Below are positions 1-5,830 of a stretch of 5,830 nucleotides of DNA, piece by piece. The number at the start of each line of letters is the position of its first letter. Within the stretch, counting starts at the first letter, position 1. The notes beneath the pieces are model-generated. The model was not told where the DNA came from, ran no database searches, and worked only from the letters and a program-made list of their open reading frames with translations. Source of the stretch: Rhodospirillales bacterium (GTDB lineage Bacteria; Pseudomonadota; Alphaproteobacteria; Acetobacterales; Acetobacteraceae); NCBI GenBank assembly GCA_903644035.1, contig CAHJXG010000013.1, forward strand, positions 1 to 5,830, read 5' to 3'. The translations under genes were made by a program, and so were the position numbers.

Positions 1-1006
1 GCACCAGACCCTCCGCCCCCGGCGCACGGGCCAGCGCGCGGTAGAAGCGGTCCAGTTCGCCCCGCGCCTCCGCCAGGCCGGCGTCGCTGAACTCCAGCGT
101 GCCGCGATACTGCGACTTCAGCAGCATCAGCCGCACCGCCTCCGGCGGGGCGCGGTCCAGCACGTCCCGGATGGTGAGGAAGTTGCCGAGCGACTTCGAC
201 ATCTTCGCCCCGTTCAGGTTCAGCATGCCGTTGTGCAGCCAGACCCGGGCGAAGCCGCTGCCCGGCAGGGCGCACAGGCTCTGCGCGCGCTCGTTCTCAT
301 GGTGGGGGAACATCAGGTCGCCGCCGCCGCCATGGATGTCGAAGCTCTCGCCCAGGTACTGCCAGGCCATCGCGCTGCACTCGATGTGCCAGCCGGGCCG
401 GCCGCGGCCCCAGGGACTGTCCCAGCCGGGCAGATCCGGCTCTGACGGCTTCCACAGCACGAAGTCGCCGGCCTCGCGCTTGTAGGGCGCCACCTCCACC
501 CGCGCGCCCGCCAGCAGCTCGTCCGGGCTGCGGCCGGACAGCGCGCCGTATTGTTTGAAGCTCGCCACGGCGAACAGCACATGGCCCTGGGCCGCGTAGG
601 CGTGGCCGCCCGCGATCAGCCGCATGATCAGCGCGACCATGCCTGCGATGTGCTCGGTGGCGCGCGGCTCGATGTCGGGGGGCAGGTTGCCGAGCGCCGC
701 CATGTCGGCATGGAACTGCGCCGTGGTGCGAGCGGTGACGGCGTCGATCCCCTCCCCGCTCGCGGCGGCGCGGGCGTTGATCTTGTCGTCCACGTCGGTG
801 ATGTTGCGGACGTAGGTGACGCGCGGAAAAAGGTGCCGCAGCAGCCGGGCCAGCACGTCGAACACCGTCATGCCGCGGGCGTTGCCGATATGCGCCAGGT
901 CATAGACGGTGGGGCCGCAGACATACAGGCGCACATGGGCGGGATCGAGCGGCACGAAGGCCTCGCGCCGCCGGGTCATGGTGTTGTGCAGCACGAGGCT
1001 TGGCAT
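1..1006 (-). CDS. cysS: Cysteinyl-tRNA synthetase, C-terminus cut by the window edge
   Basis: This class I synthetase attaches cysteine to tRNA-Cys in the cytoplasm. The visible N-terminal 335 codons contain the whole catalytic core. [20 protein letters not shown] (26-45) contains the first zinc Cys (C30) and the HIGH signature as HIGN (39-42). [12 protein letters not shown] (65-76) follows, then [14 protein letters not shown] (202-215) with C210, [20 protein letters not shown] (223-242) with H235 and E239, and [11 protein letters not shown] (266-276) with KMSKS at 268-272. By alignment from memory to E. coli CysRS (C28, C209, H234, E238), all four cysteine-selecting zinc ligands are present. 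The family is usually around 460 residues, so roughly 125 C-terminal residues, including the tRNA-binding part, lie beyond position 1. ATG at 1006 gives the expected [20 protein letters not shown] beginning. Eight bases separate it from the flavoprotein stop; a clear Shine-Dalgarno is not seen close to the start, so it is probably read through coupling. Confidence 0.97.
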   Translation of the reverse strand, partial: MPSLVLHNTMTRRREAFVPLDPAHVRLYVCGPTVYDLAHIGNARGMTVFDVLARLLRHLFPRVTYVRNITDVDDKINARAAASGEGIDAVTARTTAQFHADMAALGNLPPDIEPRATEHIAGMVALIMRLIAGGHAYAAQGHVLFAVASFKQYGALSGRSPDELLAGARVEVAPYKREAGDFVLWKPSEPDLPGWDSPWGRGRPGWHIECSAMAWQYLGESFDIHGGGGDLMFPHHENERAQSLCALPGSGFARVWLHNGMLNLNGAKMSKSLGNFLTIRDVLDRAPPEAVRLMLLKSQYRGTLEFSDAGLAEARGELDRFYRALARAPGAEGLV

Positions 1007-1014
1007 CGGGGGCG

Positions 1015-1626
1015 TCAATACATCCTGGTGCGGTAGGAGTCCTCGGTGCGGCGCTCCGCCTCCTCGACGCTGAAGGCCTGGGTCTGCTCGGCGAGGATGC
1101 GGCCGAGGCTCGGGAAGGTCGAGCGTTCGACCTGCGCCGCCGGGTCCCAGAGCCGGGCGCGGCGCACCGCCTTGGCGCAATGGAAGAACGCCTCTTCCAC
1201 CGCGACCACCAGACCGGTGCGCGGCGCCTTGCCTGCGATGCTGGACCCGGCAAGGGCTTCAGAGTCCGTCAGCAGCCGGGCGGTGCCGTTCACCCGCAGC
1301 GTCTCGTCGATGCCCGGCACGAAGAAGATCAGGCCGATGCCGCGCGTCGCAAGGACGTTGGCGAAGCTGTCCACCCGGTTGTTGCCGGGCCGGTCGGGCA
1401 GCAGCAAGCTGCGGTCGTCCAGCACCTGCACGAAGCCCGGCGGGTCGCCGCGCGGGCTGGCATCCGCCCGGCCGTCCGCGTCGGCCGAGGCCAGCACCAG
1501 GAAGGGCGACAGCGCGATGAAGGCGCGGCAATGCCGATCCAGGGCGTGCAGCACCTTGCGCTCCGCCAGCAGGCTGATCGCGCCCATGTGCGCGCGCAGC
1601 GCCGCCTGGTCCGGGATGTCGCTCAT
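1015..1626 (-). CDS. FMN-dependent PPOX-type flavoprotein, MSMEG_1061/DR_2398-like
   Basis: This 203-residue protein has the split-barrel fold of the pyridoxamine 5'-phosphate oxidase superfamily and is predicted to bind FMN as a soluble dimer; its substrate is unknown. The recognisable pattern is [20 protein letters not shown] (42-61), then [19 protein letters not shown] (66-84), VDSFANVL (85-92), [19 protein letters not shown] (96-114) and [16 protein letters not shown] (147-162). This is the signature of the MSMEG_1061/DR_2398 subgroup rather than of true PdxH, so I would not call it vitamin B6 synthesis. The start is the ATG at 1626, within an ATGA overlap with the gltX stop. The frame stays open upstream to 1905, but that extension is low-complexity Gly/Arg/Ala sequence lying antisense-free inside gltX and is not family-like. 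The C-terminus ([12 protein letters not shown]) ends eight bases before cysS. The protein is complete and of normal length. Confidence 0.92.
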   Translation of the reverse strand: MSDIPDQAALRAHMGAISLLAERKVLHALDRHCRAFIALSPFLVLASADADGRADASPRGDPPGFVQVLDDRSLLLPDRPGNNRVDSFANVLATRGIGLIFFVPGIDETLRVNGTARLLTDSEALAGSSIAGKAPRTGLVVAVEEAFFHCAKAVRRARLWDPAAQVERSTFPSLGRILAEQTQAFSVEEAERRTEDSYRTRMY

Positions 1627-2954
1627 GCAGCCGCCAGCCGCAGCCGGTCCGCCGCCCGGTCCCGGCCCATCAGCGGCAGCAGGTCTCGCAGCTCCGGCCC
1701 GTGATCCTCTCCCGTCAGCGCCAGGCGCAGCGGCAGGAACAGGCTCTTGCCCTTGCGCCCCGTGGCCGATCTGAGCGCGTCGATCCATTTCGTCCACACG
1801 TCGTTGTCCCAGGGTTCCGCCGGCAACGCATCCAGCGCGGTGTGCAGATACTCGGCCTCGCCCTCGATCAGCGGGGGGATGATCGTGCCGGCGACCACCT
1901 CCCACCAGCCGCGCGCCTCGTTCAGCAGGTCGAGGTTGCCGCGCACCGCAAGCCAGAACGCGGTCGTGGCGGAGGGCGGCAACCGCTCCCGCACCGCGTC
2001 GAACGGCAGCTCATGCAGCACCCGGCGGTTCAGCGCCAGCAGCTGCCGCCCGTCGAAGCGGGCGGCGGAGCGGGACACGCGGGACAGGTCGTAGGTCGCG
2101 GCGATCTCGTCGGCAGGCTGCGGCGCCGGGTCGTCGGCGGTGCCGAGGCGGGCGAGGTAGCCGGCCAGCGCCTGCGGCTCGATCCCGTCGCCGCGCAGGC
2201 TGCGCAGCGACAGCGCGCCCACGCGCTTTGACAGCTTGCCGCCGTCCTGATCCACCAGGAGCGGCAGATGGGCGAAGCGCAGGCTGGCCGGACGGGCGCC
2301 GAGGGCGGCCAGGATGTCGATCTGGATGCCGGTGTTGGTCACGTGGTCCTCGCCGCGCACCACGTGGGTGACGCCTGTGTCGATGTCGTCCACGACGGAG
2401 GTGAAGGTGTAGAGCGGCGTGCCGTCGGCCCGGATCACGATGGGGTCGGAGATGGCGGACAGCTTCACCGTGCGCGGCCCCAGCACCATGTCGCCCCACT
2501 CCGCGGGGTAGCCCGACAGCAGGAACCGCCAATGCGGGCGCTTGCCGTTGGCCTCGGCGGCGGCGCGCTGCTCGGGGGTCAGCTTCAGCATGGCGCGGTC
2601 ATAGATCGGCGGCTGCTTGCGGCGGACGCGCAACTCGCGCTTGGCGTTCAGCTCCTCCTCGCTCTCGAAGCAGGGATACAGCCGCCCGGACGCCTTCAGC
2701 CGCTCAACCGCCGCGGCGTACCTGTCCAGCCGGTCCGACTGGCGCAGCATCTCGTCCCAGGCGATGCCGAGCCAGCGCAGGTCATGGGCGATGGCCTCCG
2801 CATACTCCGGACGGTTGCGCTCGACGTCGGTGTCGTCCAGCCGCAGCAGGAACTGGCCGCCATGGCGGCGCGCCAGCAGGTAATTGGCCAAGGCGACGCG
2901 CGCGTTGCCGACATGCAGCAGGCCGGTGGGGCTCGGGGCGAAGCGGAGCTTCAT
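1623..2954 (-). CDS. gltX: Glutamyl-tRNA synthetase, short zinc-less form (possibly the second paralogue, GltX2)
   Basis: This class I synthetase (443 aa) charges tRNA-Glu, and possibly tRNA-Gln, with glutamate in the cytoplasm. The Rossmann catalytic core begins at once with RFAPSPTGLLHVGNARVAL; HVGN at 14-17 is the HIGH signature. It continues through FLLRLDDTDVERNRPEY (36-52), LYTFTSVVDDIDTGVTHVVR (181-200) with GEDH next, and GGKLSKRVGALSL, where KLSKR at 240-244 is the KMSKS signature. The anticodon-binding region ends with GRKGKSLFLPLRLALTGEDH (399-418), as usual. The core segment that carries a Cys-rich zinc site in the E. coli enzyme has just one Cys here (C95, in RLYPCFESEEEL), so no zinc site is expected. 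At 443 residues it is at the short end for the family. Many alphaproteobacteria carry two GltX proteins, and this resembles the shorter one; that is inference. The ATG at 2954 overlaps the preceding stop, and the TGA (1625-1623) overlaps the next ATG. Confidence 0.96.
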   Translation of the reverse strand: MKLRFAPSPTGLLHVGNARVALANYLLARRHGGQFLLRLDDTDVERNRPEYAEAIAHDLRWLGIAWDEMLRQSDRLDRYAAAVERLKASGRLYPCFESEEELNAKRELRVRRKQPPIYDRAMLKLTPEQRAAAEANGKRPHWRFLLSGYPAEWGDMVLGPRTVKLSAISDPIVIRADGTPLYTFTSVVDDIDTGVTHVVRGEDHVTNTGIQIDILAALGARPASLRFAHLPLLVDQDGGKLSKRVGALSLRSLRGDGIEPQALAGYLARLGTADDPAPQPADEIAATYDLSRVSRSAARFDGRQLLALNRRVLHELPFDAVRERLPPSATTAFWLAVRGNLDLLNEARGWWEVVAGTIIPPLIEGEAEYLHTALDALPAEPWDNDVWTKWIDALRSATGRKGKSLFLPLRLALTGEDHGPELRDLLPLMGRDRAADRLRLAAA

Positions 2955-3349
2955 GCCGTTCCATACCCGCTTTCATCAACTGGGGCGTCGTCGTCCTCAT
3001 CGTCATCGTCCCTGACGAGGCGAGGATCAATCGAGCGCCAGTCGCGGTCGGCCGTCGCGGCGCGGCGTGCGGCGAAGTCGTGCAGCTCGGTCGCGCTGCG
3101 CCATCCCCCCTCGCCCGCGTCCAGCACCTCGGTGTCCTCGCCATAGGCGAACCAGGCGTCGAGCACCGCCTGCGCCTCCATGCCGCGTGCCCGGCACCGC
3201 TCGATGCTGTCCCGCACGTAGCGCCGGGCGAACAGGTTGGCGTGCTCCAATGAGAGGAAGCCCGGCACGTCCTCGACGATGTTGTCTTCGGCGCCGCCGG
3301 ACAGGTCCAGGATGCGGACGCGCCAACCCTCGGGCGGCGGCGCCTCCAT
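2951..3349 (-). CDS. Uncharacterised small protein with acidic C-terminal tail, between nadE and gltX
   Basis: I do not recognise a family for this 132-residue protein. The start is ambiguous: ATG at 3349 gives a TGATG junction with the nadE stop, while the adjacent upstream GTG at 3352 gives a four-base GTGA overlap and one extra residue. No clear Shine-Dalgarno sequence separates the two. The predicted protein is soluble, with no signal peptide or membrane segment. Residues 8-16 (EGWRVRILD) look like a beta-strand start. Residues 32-57 (LSLEHANLFARRYVRDSIER onward) look like a long amphipathic helix. A Trp/Tyr-containing part follows (AWFAYGEDTEVL, 65-76; GGWRSATELHDFAARRA, 81-97). Residues 114-121 are DDDDEDDD, followed by further acidic residues. 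Codon use matches its neighbours and both ends overlap housekeeping genes, so it is very likely real. Its TGA (2953-2951) overlaps the gltX ATG. A role linked to NAD or tRNA charging is only guilt by association. Confidence 0.85.
   Translation of the reverse strand: MEAPPPEGWRVRILDLSGGAEDNIVEDVPGFLSLEHANLFARRYVRDSIERCRARGMEAQAVLDAWFAYGEDTEVLDAGEGGWRSATELHDFAARRAATADRDWRSIDPRLVRDDDDEDDDAPVDESGYGTA
2987..3010 (-). repeat. Acidic trinucleotide run (GAY/GAG) encoding an Asp/Glu tract
   Basis: Eight consecutive codons on the minus strand are GAC, GAT, GAC, GAT, GAG, GAC, GAC, GAC and encode DDDDEDDD near the C-terminus of the small uncharacterised protein. The mixed codons make it an imperfect triplet repeat, so it may drift in length between strains, but it is less slip-prone than a pure one. 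Confidence 0.45.
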
Positions 3350-5007
3350 CACGCGACCAGGCCCGTGTAGCCGTTGGTGATGGGGTAGCGGCGGTCCCGG
3401 CCAAAGGCGCGCGGGGTGATCTTCACGCCCGGCGGGGCCTGGCGCCGCTTGTACTCGGCGCGGTCCAGCATGCGCCAGATCCGCAGGATCGTCGCGCGGT
3501 CATGGCCACGGGCCACCAGCGCATCGACCGACTGCTCGCCCTCGACCAGGCCCTCCAGGATCGCATCCAAGTCCTCGTAGGGCGGCAGGGTATCCTGGTC
3601 GGTCTGGTCGTGCTTCAGCTCGGCCGAGGGCGGCTTGGTGATGACGCGCTCCGGCATCACCAGGCCGTGCGGGCCGTGGGCCCCCTCGGGCACATGCGCG
3701 TTGCGCCAGCGGCACAGCGCGAACACGGTCGTCTTGTAGACGTCCTTCAGCACGGAGTAGCCGCCGCACATGTCGCCATACAGCGTCGCGTAGCCCACCG
3801 ACATCTCGGACTTGTTGCCGGTCGTCAGCAGCATGTCGCCGAACTTGTTGGACAGCGCCATGAGGATCAGGCCACGGGAGCGTGATTGGATATTCTCCTC
3901 GGTGATGTCCGCCTGGCGTCCCTTGAACAGCGGCGCCAGCGCGTCGCCGAAGGCGTGCATGGCCGGGCTGATCGGCACGGTGTCACAGCGGATGCCGAGC
4001 AGCCGCGCACACTCGGCCGCGTCGTCGAGGCTATTCTGGCTCGTGTAGGGGCTGGGCAGCATGACGGCGCGGACCTGCGCCGCACCCAGCGCATCGACCG
4101 CCACCGCCGCCGACAGGGCGCTGTCGATGCCGCCGGACAGGCCGAGCAGCACGCCGGGGAACCGGTTCTTGCGCACGTAGTCGCCCAGGCCCAGCATCAT
4201 GCAGCGGTAGATCAGCTCCAGCCGGTCCGGCTCCGGCGGCAGGGCGTGCGGCGTGCAGACCAGCGTGTCGCCGTCACGCCGCCACTCCGTCAGCGTCAGC
4301 GCCTCGCTGAAGTACGGCATCTGCACCGCGAGCGTCCGGTCCGCGTTCAGCACGAAGCTCGCGCCGTCGAACACCAGCTCATCCTGTCCGCAGACCTGGC
4401 CCAGGAACACGAAGGGCAGCCCGGTCTCCACCACGCGCTCCACGCCGAGCGCCACGCGGCGGGCCTGCTTGCCGTCCTCGAAGGGCGAGCCGTTGATGGA
4501 CAGCAGCATCTCGGCGCCGCTCTCGGCCAAGGTCTCGGACACCGCGGGAAGCCAGAAGTCCTCGCAGACCATGACACCCAGGCGATAGCCGCGGAAGGCG
4601 ACCGGGCCGGGGCTGGGGCCGGCGTCGAACACGCGCTTGTCGTCGAACACGCCGTAGTTCGGCAGCTCGTGCTTGGCCCGGCGCGCGATGACGCGGCCCT
4701 CGTCCAGCACGAAGGCCGCGTTGTAGAGCTTAACGCCGTCGCGCCACGGGCCGCCCACGACCACGCCCGGGCCGCCATCGGCGGTGTCGCGCGCCAGCTC
4801 GGCGATGGACGCCTCGCACAGCTCGACGAAGGACGGCTTGCGCACCAGGTCCTCCGGCGGGTAGCCGCCGATGGAGAACTCCGGCGTCACCACCAAGTCT
4901 GCGCCCAGCGCCGCCGCGTCGGCCCGGGCGCGGCGGATGCGCGCGAGGTTGGCGGTCACGTCCCCCTCATGCGGGTCGATCTGGGCAAGCGCGATGCGGA
5001 GCGTCAT
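3349..5007 (-). CDS. nadE: Glutamine-dependent NAD+ synthetase
   Basis: This protein (552 aa) catalyses the last step of NAD+ synthesis: ATP-dependent amidation of deamido-NAD+ with ammonia taken from glutamine (EC 6.3.5.1), in the cytoplasm. It has two domains. Residues 1 to about 255 are a nitrilase-type amidase with the Glu-Lys-Cys triad: E43 in VTPEFSIGGYPPEDL, K112 in RRAKHELPNYGVFDD and C148 in GVMVCEDFW. Residues from about 262 are the adenylating synthetase, with the ATP PP-loop LGLSGGIDSALSAA (SGGIDS at 291-296), TTGNKSEMSVGYATLYGDM (395-413) and KPPSAELKHDQTDQD (458-472). The end, PITNGYTGLVA, is family-like. Length is normal for the bacterial two-domain form and no key residue is missing. 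The ATG at 5007 leads directly into the expected RIALAQIDPHEGDV start of the amidase domain. It overlaps the phosphoribosyltransferase stop, and its own TGA (3351-3349) overlaps the next start. The glutaminase domain means the cell need not rely on free ammonia. Confidence 0.97.
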   Translation of the reverse strand: MTLRIALAQIDPHEGDVTANLARIRRARADAAALGADLVVTPEFSIGGYPPEDLVRKPSFVELCEASIAELARDTADGGPGVVVGGPWRDGVKLYNAAFVLDEGRVIARRAKHELPNYGVFDDKRVFDAGPSPGPVAFRGYRLGVMVCEDFWLPAVSETLAESGAEMLLSINGSPFEDGKQARRVALGVERVVETGLPFVFLGQVCGQDELVFDGASFVLNADRTLAVQMPYFSEALTLTEWRRDGDTLVCTPHALPPEPDRLELIYRCMMLGLGDYVRKNRFPGVLLGLSGGIDSALSAAVAVDALGAAQVRAVMLPSPYTSQNSLDDAAECARLLGIRCDTVPISPAMHAFGDALAPLFKGRQADITEENIQSRSRGLILMALSNKFGDMLLTTGNKSEMSVGYATLYGDMCGGYSVLKDVYKTTVFALCRWRNAHVPEGAHGPHGLVMPERVITKPPSAELKHDQTDQDTLPPYEDLDAILEGLVEGEQSVDALVARGHDRATILRIWRMLDRAEYKRRQAPPGVKITPRAFGRDRRYPITNGYTGLVA

Positions 5008-5018
5008 GGGGGGGACCT
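5004..5018 (-). promoter_or_regulatory. Stop/start overlap and weak ribosome-binding site at the nadE start
   Basis: On the minus strand the sequence AGG is followed by T, seven C residues and then ATGA. ATG (5007-5005) starts nadE and TGA (5006-5004) ends the upstream phosphoribosyltransferase. The AGG lies 8 bases before the ATG and is only a minimal Shine-Dalgarno match. Initiation therefore probably depends partly on ribosomes terminating on the upstream gene. The coupling is inferred from the geometry alone. Confidence 0.4.
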
Positions 5019-5830
5019 GGGGTTTGCAGGCACGCTGTCAACACGGCGGGCGTCGGCCTGACGCGCCTGGTTGGCGCGCAGCAGGAACTCGCGCCCCACC
5101 TTCACCCGCGCCTGGCCGTCGTACTCCACGATGTCGGCGGTGGCGTAGGTCTCATGCCAGTCCTCGGGGATGAAGCTGCCGGTGCCGACCACGTCGATGG
5201 GGGCGCGCGTGTCCGACATCACCCGGCACTTCACGACGCCGAACCCGGACGACACCACGATGCGCACCTGGGGGAAGCCGGCCTCGTCCAGCGCCTCCCG
5301 CATCCGCCAGATCGCCGCCGCCGACACGCCGGTGCCGACCAGGTGCCGCAGCTCCTGGTCGCTGCGGTAGCGGCGGATGGCGCCGGGGGCCTGACGCTCC
5401 AGCACCGCGTAGCTCTCGGCGGGGTCCAGCCCCTCCAGATAGCGTCCGCCATGGGTGTCGAGCCGCACGGACAGCCGGCCGGCGGCGGCAAGCTCCGGGA
5501 AGCGGCGGCACACCTCCAGCCCATCGGTGACCTCTCGCCCGAAGAAATCGGTCAGCACCGTCAGCGCCTCGTCCGGGCAGGTCTCGTGGAACATCTCCGC
5601 CGCCCGCACCGTGGACCCGGCGTAGCCGATCAGCGCGTGCGGCATGGTGCCCAGGCCCCGCGTGCCGCCGAAATACGGCGCGGCGAGGTCGGAGGAGGTG
5701 CCGATGAAGCCGTGCGCGCCTTCCCGCCGCGCCGCAGCACTTCCGACACTCGCGGCGTAGCCCATCATGTCCTGCATCTCGGCGCCGGCGCAGTGCCGGG
5801 CCTCCATCGCGATGAAGCGGGCGGCCGGCA
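5004..5830 (-). CDS. pncB: Nicotinate phosphoribosyltransferase, 5'-truncated by the window edge
   Basis: This enzyme makes nicotinate mononucleotide from nicotinate and PRPP, the entry step of the Preiss-Handler NAD salvage route in the cytoplasm. Only the C-terminal 274 residues are visible. The frame is open to the window edge, so the ATG at 5807 is an internal Met: residues PAARFIA precede it in frame. The assignment rests on conserved blocks typical of alphaproteobacterial NAPRTases: EARHCAGAEMQDMM, GTMPHALIGYAGSTVRAAEM, DFFGREVTDGLEVCRRFPEL, RLDTHGGRYLEGLDP, and the C-terminal VVGTGSFIPEDWHETYATAD followed by KVGREFLL. The THGGRYLEGLD block and the GTGSF loop fit the phosphoribosyl-binding barrel. 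The N-terminal part with the usual catalytic His is outside the window. The TGA at 5006-5004 overlaps the nadE ATG by four bases, so the two are probably co-translated. The last ten or so residues (VDSVPANPRSPP) are proline-rich and look like a non-conserved tail. Family assignment is firm; substrate is inferred from family and neighbour. Confidence 0.9.
   Translation of the reverse strand, partial: PAARFIAMEARHCAGAEMQDMMGYAASVGSAAARREGAHGFIGTSSDLAAPYFGGTRGLGTMPHALIGYAGSTVRAAEMFHETCPDEALTVLTDFFGREVTDGLEVCRRFPELAAAGRLSVRLDTHGGRYLEGLDPAESYAVLERQAPGAIRRYRSDQELRHLVGTGVSAAAIWRMREALDEAGFPQVRIVVSSGFGVVKCRVMSDTRAPIDVVGTGSFIPEDWHETYATADIVEYDGQARVKVGREFLLRANQARQADARRVDSVPANPRSPP

Larger units (their letters stand above)
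1..5830 (-). other. Single polycistronic operon: NAPRTase, nadE, orf132, gltX, PPOX flavoprotein, cysS
   Basis: Six genes on the same strand are joined by four stop/start overlaps and one 8-base gap (1007-1014). There is no room for an intergenic promoter or a Rho-independent terminator between them. Expression of nadE, gltX and cysS therefore probably depends on a promoter upstream of position 5830, unless promoters lie inside coding sequence. The operon's own start and end are both outside the window. Confidence 0.8.

Noticed and set aside
1007..1014. A promoter or terminator between the flavoprotein and cysS.
   Set aside because: The gap is only eight bases, with no inverted repeat followed by a T run and no room for -35/-10 elements outside coding sequence.
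1015..1626. Assignment of the flavoprotein as PdxH, making pyridoxal 5'-phosphate.
   Set aside because: The conserved blocks match the MSMEG_1061/DR_2398-like subgroup. I do not see the C-terminal substrate-binding motif expected of true PdxH.
1000..1704. A 234-codon plus-strand open frame opposite the flavoprotein and the end of gltX.
   Set aside because: It is antisense to a family-matched gene, has low-complexity Arg/Ala/Gln composition and no domain.
1627..1905. An N-terminal extension of the flavoprotein frame upstream of 1626.
   Set aside because: The added residues are Gly/Arg/Ala-rich, lie entirely inside gltX in another frame and do not resemble the family. The ATG at 1626, in an ATGA overlap, gives a normal-length protein.
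2268..3146. A 292-codon plus-strand open frame spanning gltX and the small protein, ending in a serine run.
   Set aside because: The serine run is the antisense reading of the Asp-codon tract, and the rest mirrors the gltX codons. No family resemblance or plausible initiation context is seen.
3067..3885. A 272-codon plus-strand open frame opposite the small protein and the 3' part of nadE.
   Set aside because: It begins with an Arg/Pro/Ala-rich low-complexity stretch and is wholly antisense to supported genes, so it is a compositional artefact.
3886..5061. A 391-codon open frame on the plus strand opposite nadE.
   Set aside because: It lies antisense to a clearly conserved enzyme. Its translation is rich in Arg, Gln, His, Ala and Val with no recognisable motif, as expected for a GC-rich shadow frame.
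5805..5807. The ATG at 5807 as the true start of the phosphoribosyltransferase.
   Set aside because: The frame stays open to the window edge with plausible residues, and a start here would remove the conserved N-terminal half of the enzyme. The gene is truncated by the window, not short.

Overview
The window is a GC-rich, densely packed stretch in which every gene is on the minus strand, so transcription runs from position 5830 towards position 1. Protein sequence style, the strong G/C preference at third codon positions and the gene set point to an alphaproteobacterium, most plausibly of the Rhodospirillales/Acetobacteraceae type. This placement is an inference from protein resemblance, not a measured taxonomy.

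Layout in transcription order: (1) the C-terminal 274 codons of a nicotinate phosphoribosyltransferase, whose 5' end lies beyond 5830; (2) a complete glutamine-dependent NAD+ synthetase (nadE); (3) a 132-133 residue protein of unknown function with an acidic tail; (4) a complete short-form glutamyl-tRNA synthetase (gltX); (5) a complete FMN-binding PPOX-type flavoprotein of the MSMEG_1061/DR_2398 kind; (6) the first 335 codons of cysteinyl-tRNA synthetase (cysS), which runs off the window at position 1. The two end genes are cut only by the window borders; nothing in the window looks broken.

The genes are almost seamless. Four junctions are stop/start overlaps: ATGA at 5004-5007, GTGA or TGATG at 3347-3352, ATGA at 2951-2954 and ATGA at 1623-1626. 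The fifth is an 8-base gap at 1007-1014, the only non-coding DNA seen. No internal promoter, terminator, RNA gene, mobile element, CRISPR array or other gene-free stretch is visible. This indicates one polycistronic operon with translational coupling, driven from a promoter outside the window.

Functionally the first two enzymes belong to NAD biosynthesis: nicotinate to nicotinate mononucleotide, and the final amidation of deamido-NAD+ with glutamine. The intermediate adenylyltransferase step (NadD) is not encoded here. The downstream genes supply two class I aminoacyl-tRNA synthetases, with a flavoprotein between them. Most of this is housekeeping. The least explained parts are the small acidic protein and the flavoprotein inserted in the chain. 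I did not find convincing evidence of a new defence, mobile or regulatory system.
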